Shown piece after piece: positions 59,919-64,000 of a stretch of DNA of 64,000 nucleotides. The number at the start of each line of letters is the position of its first letter. The first letter of the stretch is position 1. The notes beneath the pieces are model-generated. The model saw only the letters and a list, made by a program, of their open reading frames with translations, did not search any database and was not told the origin of the DNA. Where the stretch lies: positions 6,364 to 70,363 of the forward strand of contig NZ_NKFP01000002.1 of NCBI RefSeq assembly GCF_002215035.1. The letters run 5' to 3'. A program made the position numbers and the translations under genes. The stretch comes from Leptolyngbya ohadii IS1. GTDB taxonomy: Bacteria; Cyanobacteriota; Cyanobacteriia; Elainellales; Elainellaceae.

Positions 59919-62105
59919 GTGAAAATTCTTCTCAAGCCACTGTATTCACAACTTAACTCCGGACTGGGGCATTGTCCGTTGGGCTGCACTCAGCAGTGCC
60001 GAGTTCGTAAGCAAGCTCCTGAGTTTGCCAGCAGCCTAGATGCGGAATGCCCCCTTTCCTCCCACCAGGCGCAGACCTATGCCGAGGTGATGCAGGGAGA
60101 TGCAGAAATTATCTTCAACACCTCTTCCACGGGGGACGGTAAATCGCTTGCGGCGACACTCCCCATTTTGCTGAATCCTTCTCTGCGAGTCATCAGCCTT
60201 TACCCGACGATCGAACTGGTGGCGGATCAGGAGCGGCAGATCAAGGGCGATAGCAGCAAACAACTGCTGGGATACTGCGATCGATTCAATGTCGCACAGC
60301 AGGTTCGGATTGACAGCTTATATGGCGCAGAATTGGCTCGTCGCGTTGCAGCCGCCGCTAAGGGCAATCGATTTAAGGAATTACTGAAAGCAATCCGGCA
60401 ACAATCCATCATTCTGACCAACCCCGATATCTTTCATTTGATGGCTCACTTCCGGTATCAAGATCCTGCCTATAGTCGGGCGGAGTTACCGATCACCTTA
60501 ACTCGCCATCTCGATCTCTATATTGCAGATGAATTTCATATCTTTGGTGTTCATCAGGAAGCCGCTATCCTGAACTGTCTTCTGCTGATTCGGTACAACC
60601 GTTCCAAAAGAAGACGGATGAAGTTTTTATTTACATCCGCCACACCCAAACCATCCTTTATTCAAACGTTAAAAGCTGCTGGATTCAAAGTCTCGCAGGT
60701 TGCGGGAAATTATTTGAGTGAACCCGCACCCGGATTTCGGCAAATTGCTCAACCCGTTGAACTGGAATTTGCACTGCTAAACCCCGAAACTGATGCGCTA
60801 GCCTGGATCACAGAGCAACTAGAGCAGATTCAGGCTACCTTGAGCCAGGAAGGACGCGGACGAGGGTTAATCATCCTCAATTCCGTTGCGCTGGTCAGCC
60901 GGGTGGTAAGACTTCTACAAACCTTACTGCCGGAGAATCAAGTTCTGGTTCGGGAAATCAGCGGACGGATCGATCGCCAGGAACGGGAGAAAATCCAGGC
61001 AGAGTTAGCCAATGCCCCTCAATCGGTTTTGATTATTGCAACTTCAGCAGTGGATGTGGGAGTTGACTTTAAAATTCACCTGCTGATCTTTGAGGCAAGC
61101 GATTCAGCAACCTCAATTCAACGGCTGGGAAGATTGGGTCGTCATGCTGGATTTTCCTGTTACAAAGCGTTTGTCCTGATTCCGGCTCGGACTCCCTGGG
61201 TAATAGCACGACTCAAAGATCAGTTAAAAGATGGACAGGTGATTAGTCGAATTCGATCGCAGTTTGATGAACTGGATTTCCGCACCGTGATTGAGGAGGC
61301 ATTCGACCCACCCAAAGAATTTGAGCAGTATCGCACCTGTTGGGGCGCACTTCAGGCACAGGGAATGTTAATCAATATGAGTCGTTCTCGCAGCGAAGCG
61401 GAAATTATGCAGCCGCTTCAGGAACTGCTCAAAGCTGACCTGAGACAGGTCTATGGGGAACAGCTTGATAAAAAGCGCAACCATTGGTTTGCCTTGAGCA
61501 ATGATCCTACAGGGACGGGTAAAGCCGTTCAGCGCGAACTACTGCGATTTAGAGGGAGATCAGATTTGCAGGCTGCGGTCTGGGATGGTTCTCGCTTCTA
61601 TCACTATGACCTGCTGAAGCTCTTACCTCATGTCGAAGTAGAGGTAATCGATCGCGATAGCTTCCTGAACGCTGCAATTCAGCACAATCACGCCGACACA
61701 GAATTTGACGATCGCTATATTCAGCTCTATCTCAAAGTCGTCCGCTGGGTCGATCAGCGATTCTCTATCAGCTTAGAATGCAATCGCAGCAGCGAAAAAT
61801 TACACCCCTGCACTCTATCCCTGATCGATCGAATTAGTATCACCGGACATCCTCAAGTTGAAGTCAGCCACTGCATCAAAAAGCAAAAGCTGCTCGCGTT
61901 TCTGGTCGAAGTCGATCGCCATCATCAAAGCAGTCACTGGAATATTAGCAACCAGCTTCACCTAAGTCCTACATTTGGTCTTTATCGGCTGATTGATGGG
62001 GAAGGAACTGCCTATGCTTGTGCATTTAATCAGGATGCTTTACTGCTGGAGGCTTTAAAGTGGCGGATTAAACGCTGTGAAAAGTCCAAAGCTTTTATCT
62101 TTTAA
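59919..62105 (+). CDS. cas3': Type I-D CRISPR-associated helicase Cas3'
   Basis: 728 aa from the GTG at 59919 (VKILLKPLYSQLNSGLGHCP), the usual beginning of this family. An upstream ATG at 59862 would overlap the WYL gene. Helicase motif I STGDGKSLAATLP, DEFH-box YIADEFHIFG, motif III FLFTSATPKP, and motif VI with SIQRLGRLGRHAG. N-terminal cysteines GHCPLGCTQQC are typical. No HD nuclease, as in type I-D where HD is on Cas10d. It unwinds target DNA with the Cascade complex. Confidence 0.93.
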   Translation: MKILLKPLYSQLNSGLGHCPLGCTQQCRVRKQAPEFASSLDAECPLSSHQAQTYAEVMQGDAEIIFNTSSTGDGKSLAATLPILLNPSLRVISLYPTIELVADQERQIKGDSSKQLLGYCDRFNVAQQVRIDSLYGAELARRVAAAAKGNRFKELLKAIRQQSIILTNPDIFHLMAHFRYQDPAYSRAELPITLTRHLDLYIADEFHIFGVHQEAAILNCLLLIRYNRSKRRRMKFLFTSATPKPSFIQTLKAAGFKVSQVAGNYLSEPAPGFRQIAQPVELEFALLNPETDALAWITEQLEQIQATLSQEGRGRGLIILNSVALVSRVVRLLQTLLPENQVLVREISGRIDRQEREKIQAELANAPQSVLIIATSAVDVGVDFKIHLLIFEASDSATSIQRLGRLGRHAGFSCYKAFVLIPARTPWVIARLKDQLKDGQVISRIRSQFDELDFRTVIEEAFDPPKEFEQYRTCWGALQAQGMLINMSRSRSEAEIMQPLQELLKADLRQVYGEQLDKKRNHWFALSNDPTGTGKAVQRELLRFRGRSDLQAAVWDGSRFYHYDLLKLLPHVEVEVIDRDSFLNAAIQHNHADTEFDDRYIQLYLKVVRWVDQRFSISLECNRSSEKLHPCTLSLIDRISITGHPQVEVSHCIKKQKLLAFLVEVDRHHQSSHWNISNQLHLSPTFGLYRLIDGEGTAYACAFNQDALLLEALKWRIKRCEKSKAFIF

Positions 62106-62157
62106 TACATCACTTAATATATATCGCTCAATTTAAATCACCTAACTTCAAAAAGCC

Positions 62158-64000
62158 ATGACTACACTCCTTCAAACTCTCCTGGTTGAAACTCTACCTG
62201 AAGATACTGATCCCATCTTGCGATCGTTCATTGAAACCATTTTGCCTGGGATTGAACGAGAGTTTTCCCTCATAACCGCTTTGGGTGGTTCGGAGGACGT
62301 TCATTACCAGGCGCTTTGTCGCTCAGGAGAACCGCTCGAAAAGGCACGTCAAATCGCCTTTAAGTTTGCGAATAAGCCAGACCAGAGCTTACTGGTTCAT
62401 GTTCTAAACGCTCTGCTCACAGCATGGAATCTAAGCCAATTTCTACCGCCCCATCTTCATCTCTCAGAAGTCGAAAAACGTTTACTTTGTTTGGGAATGA
62501 CGCTGCATGACTACGACAAGGTAGAACGGGGACAGATCCAGGAATTAGTCCTTCCTAAAGCGCATGAAATTCCGAAAATTCTAGAGGTATGTGAACAGTG
62601 GGGCGATCGCCTCAACTTTCAGACGTTCTGGACAGACTGGAAAGATTATCTGCTGGATATTGCTTATCTTGCTCAAAATACTCAGTTTAGCCGTAACAGT
62701 AATCCACTGGTTTCAATCTGGGAGCAGGCTAGCAATCGAGAATTTCACCATGACGATCGCCGTTTAGATAGCCCACTGCGTCACTTATTGGCGTTCGGGG
62801 ATATTGCGGTTCACATGAATGATCCAGCAGATATTGTTACCACTACGAGGGGCGATCGGCTACGCGATCATTTAGATTGGCTGGAAATTCGCCAAAAGTT
62901 AACTTATCATCGCCTGCGAGATTGTCGAGGACTGCTGACGAATCAGATTCACAACGCAGTCGTTCATTTTGCCCATGATTTAAACTGGGAACCCATCCTG
63001 TACTTTGCTCAAGGTACGGTTTATCTTGCCCCTGAGAATTCAAGCACCCCAACACTAAAAGATATTCAAGAAACTGTATGGCACACCATTATTCATGGAG
63101 ATGAAGAGAGGAATCAGACTGGACTTACAGAATACTTGAGTAATGGAGATATTGGATTCATTCGAGATGGCAAGGGACTTAGACCAGCACCTTTAGCACT
63201 TGAGTTTTTTACGCCCATTGAACTAATTAATTTGTTACCCTTTATTACAGAGACTAAAGTTGCAAACTTCAAAGAGCCTGCCACACCTAAGCGATTAAAG
63301 CCAGAGGACAAAAAAGATCCTGTAAAACAAGCAGAGAAACGTCAAAAAATTTTAGTAGGGCTGGAGGAAGCTGCACCAAATCAATTAGAACGAAGCTCGA
63401 TACAGAAATTTTTAGATAGCGGAGGTGACATTCGTGCAGATCGGATTGCAGAAGCAATTATTTTTATGCAAAGGGAGTTCTTTAGCAAGAACAAGGACTT
63501 TCCTACTCGGATACTTAACCTCCTAAACTTGCAGGATTGTGTAACTCCTGAGCAAACCCAAGTTCAGTCCGGAGGTACAATCAACGGATGGTACTATGCC
63601 GCTGCAAAATATATTGCGAGACACCCAAGCTTAAACCTGGATGAGGTGTCAGAAAGGATTACGAGCCTTTCTAAGGCTATAGCAGAGTGGGCACATCAAG
63701 AAAAACTGCTCTCGTCGTACACAATTTCAGCACGCAATGATTTTTTTGAATACATTGCTAACTACCTAGAGATTTTAGGCTGGCATCAATATACATCAAG
63801 TTTTCAGAACGAATTTAATGTCTACTCACTTGCAAAAATCAAAAATAAGCCTATTTGCTCTCTTGGTGGCGGTGAGTACGTTGCAGAGGAACAAGAAATC
63901 TCCGTCGTTTTATTTAAGCCCCAGCAGTACAGCAATAAAAACGCACTGGGCGGGGGGCGAATTAAGCGCGGAATTTCAAAAATCTGGTCGCTGGAAATGC
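62158..64000 (+). CDS. cas10d: Type I-D Cas10d (Csc3), N-terminal 614 aa, incomplete
   Basis: Open from the ATG at 62158 to the window edge; 52 bp after cas3'. Starts MTTLLQTLLVETLPEDTDPI. The HD nuclease motif is His117-Asp118 in CLGMTLHDYDKV. Region PDQSLLVHVLNALLTAWNL and later LFKPQQYSNKNALGG are as in Csc3. Family members normally carry a CxxC...CxxC zinc finger around the last position; here only Cys567 remains (ICSLGGGEYV) and the second pair reads ISKIWS, so the zinc site appears lost. The protein forms the large subunit and DNA-cleaving HD of the type I-D effector. Confidence 0.9.
   Translation, partial: MTTLLQTLLVETLPEDTDPILRSFIETILPGIEREFSLITALGGSEDVHYQALCRSGEPLEKARQIAFKFANKPDQSLLVHVLNALLTAWNLSQFLPPHLHLSEVEKRLLCLGMTLHDYDKVERGQIQELVLPKAHEIPKILEVCEQWGDRLNFQTFWTDWKDYLLDIAYLAQNTQFSRNSNPLVSIWEQASNREFHHDDRRLDSPLRHLLAFGDIAVHMNDPADIVTTTRGDRLRDHLDWLEIRQKLTYHRLRDCRGLLTNQIHNAVVHFAHDLNWEPILYFAQGTVYLAPENSSTPTLKDIQETVWHTIIHGDEERNQTGLTEYLSNGDIGFIRDGKGLRPAPLALEFFTPIELINLLPFITETKVANFKEPATPKRLKPEDKKDPVKQAEKRQKILVGLEEAAPNQLERSSIQKFLDSGGDIRADRIAEAIIFMQREFFSKNKDFPTRILNLLNLQDCVTPEQTQVQSGGTINGWYYAAAKYIARHPSLNLDEVSERITSLSKAIAEWAHQEKLLSSYTISARNDFFEYIANYLEILGWHQYTSSFQNEFNVYSLAKIKNKPICSLGGGEYVAEEQEISVVLFKPQQYSNKNALGGGRIKRGISKIWSLEM

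Overview
The window looks cyanobacterial. Evidence: very frequent HIP1-type octamers (GCGATCGC) in genes and spacers, an overlapping xisH/xisI pair, a DUF6737-like protein, an ethylene-receptor-type histidine kinase, CHAT and caspase/WD40 conflict proteins, and a type I-D CRISPR-Cas locus. No tRNA, rRNA or housekeeping operon was recognised. Insertion sequences, repeats, plasmid-like genes and defence genes dominate, so I read it as a plasmid or a large accessory island; which of the two cannot be settled from the sequence.

Region 1 (1-19.6 kb) is a signalling region built by duplication. A histidine kinase at 412-1881 and a second at 11294-13333 share nearly identical PAS/kinase halves, and each is followed by tiny paralogous proteins (five GFTVY proteins in total). 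The second kinase has an intact ethylene-binding membrane domain. The first keeps only a 20-codon fossil of that start and carries a different two-helix sensor. A receiver lacking its phosphorylatable Asp (13877-14290) and a six-PAS hybrid kinase (15042-18596) follow. Between them lie xisHI, a CHAT-NTPase-TPR protein, small unknown proteins and many copies of a gene-less composite repeat with inverted ends.

Region 2 (19.6-36 kb) is a mobile-element zone. An IS21-type element (20092-22784, target duplication TGCAAC) sits inside one copy of the composite repeat. An IS4/IS701-like element (31939-33374, duplication ATTAA) splits a glycosyltransferase gene whose frame is restored exactly when the element is removed. 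An ISAzo13-like element needs a -1 frameshift at an A-rich slippery site. Between these are an orthocaspase-STAND-WD40 protein and four copies of a 22-bp palindrome next to genes or gene remnants beginning MTDEL or similar.

Region 3 (36-46.6 kb) holds a pentapeptide-repeat membrane protein, clustered small zinc-ribbon and membrane proteins, two secreted proteins, a dienelactone hydrolase, a three-gene unit (NERD-helicase, 70-aa protein, HNH nuclease) that looks like a defence cassette, an excalibur protein and HU.

Region 4 (46.6-57.3 kb) is plasmid-like. A tightly packed minus-strand operon encodes an HTH protein, several membrane or coiled-coil proteins, an 855-aa membrane-anchored HerA/FtsK-like ATPase, an SH3-type protein and, further down, an AT-hook histone-like protein. 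Divergently there are a small RHH-like regulator and a winged-helix replication-initiator-like protein.

Region 5 (57.3-64 kb) is a type I-D CRISPR-Cas locus: 18 repeats of 37 nt, a leader with repeated operator-like sites, a WYL regulator, Cas3' and the start of Cas10d, which runs off the window and appears to have lost its zinc-finger cysteines.
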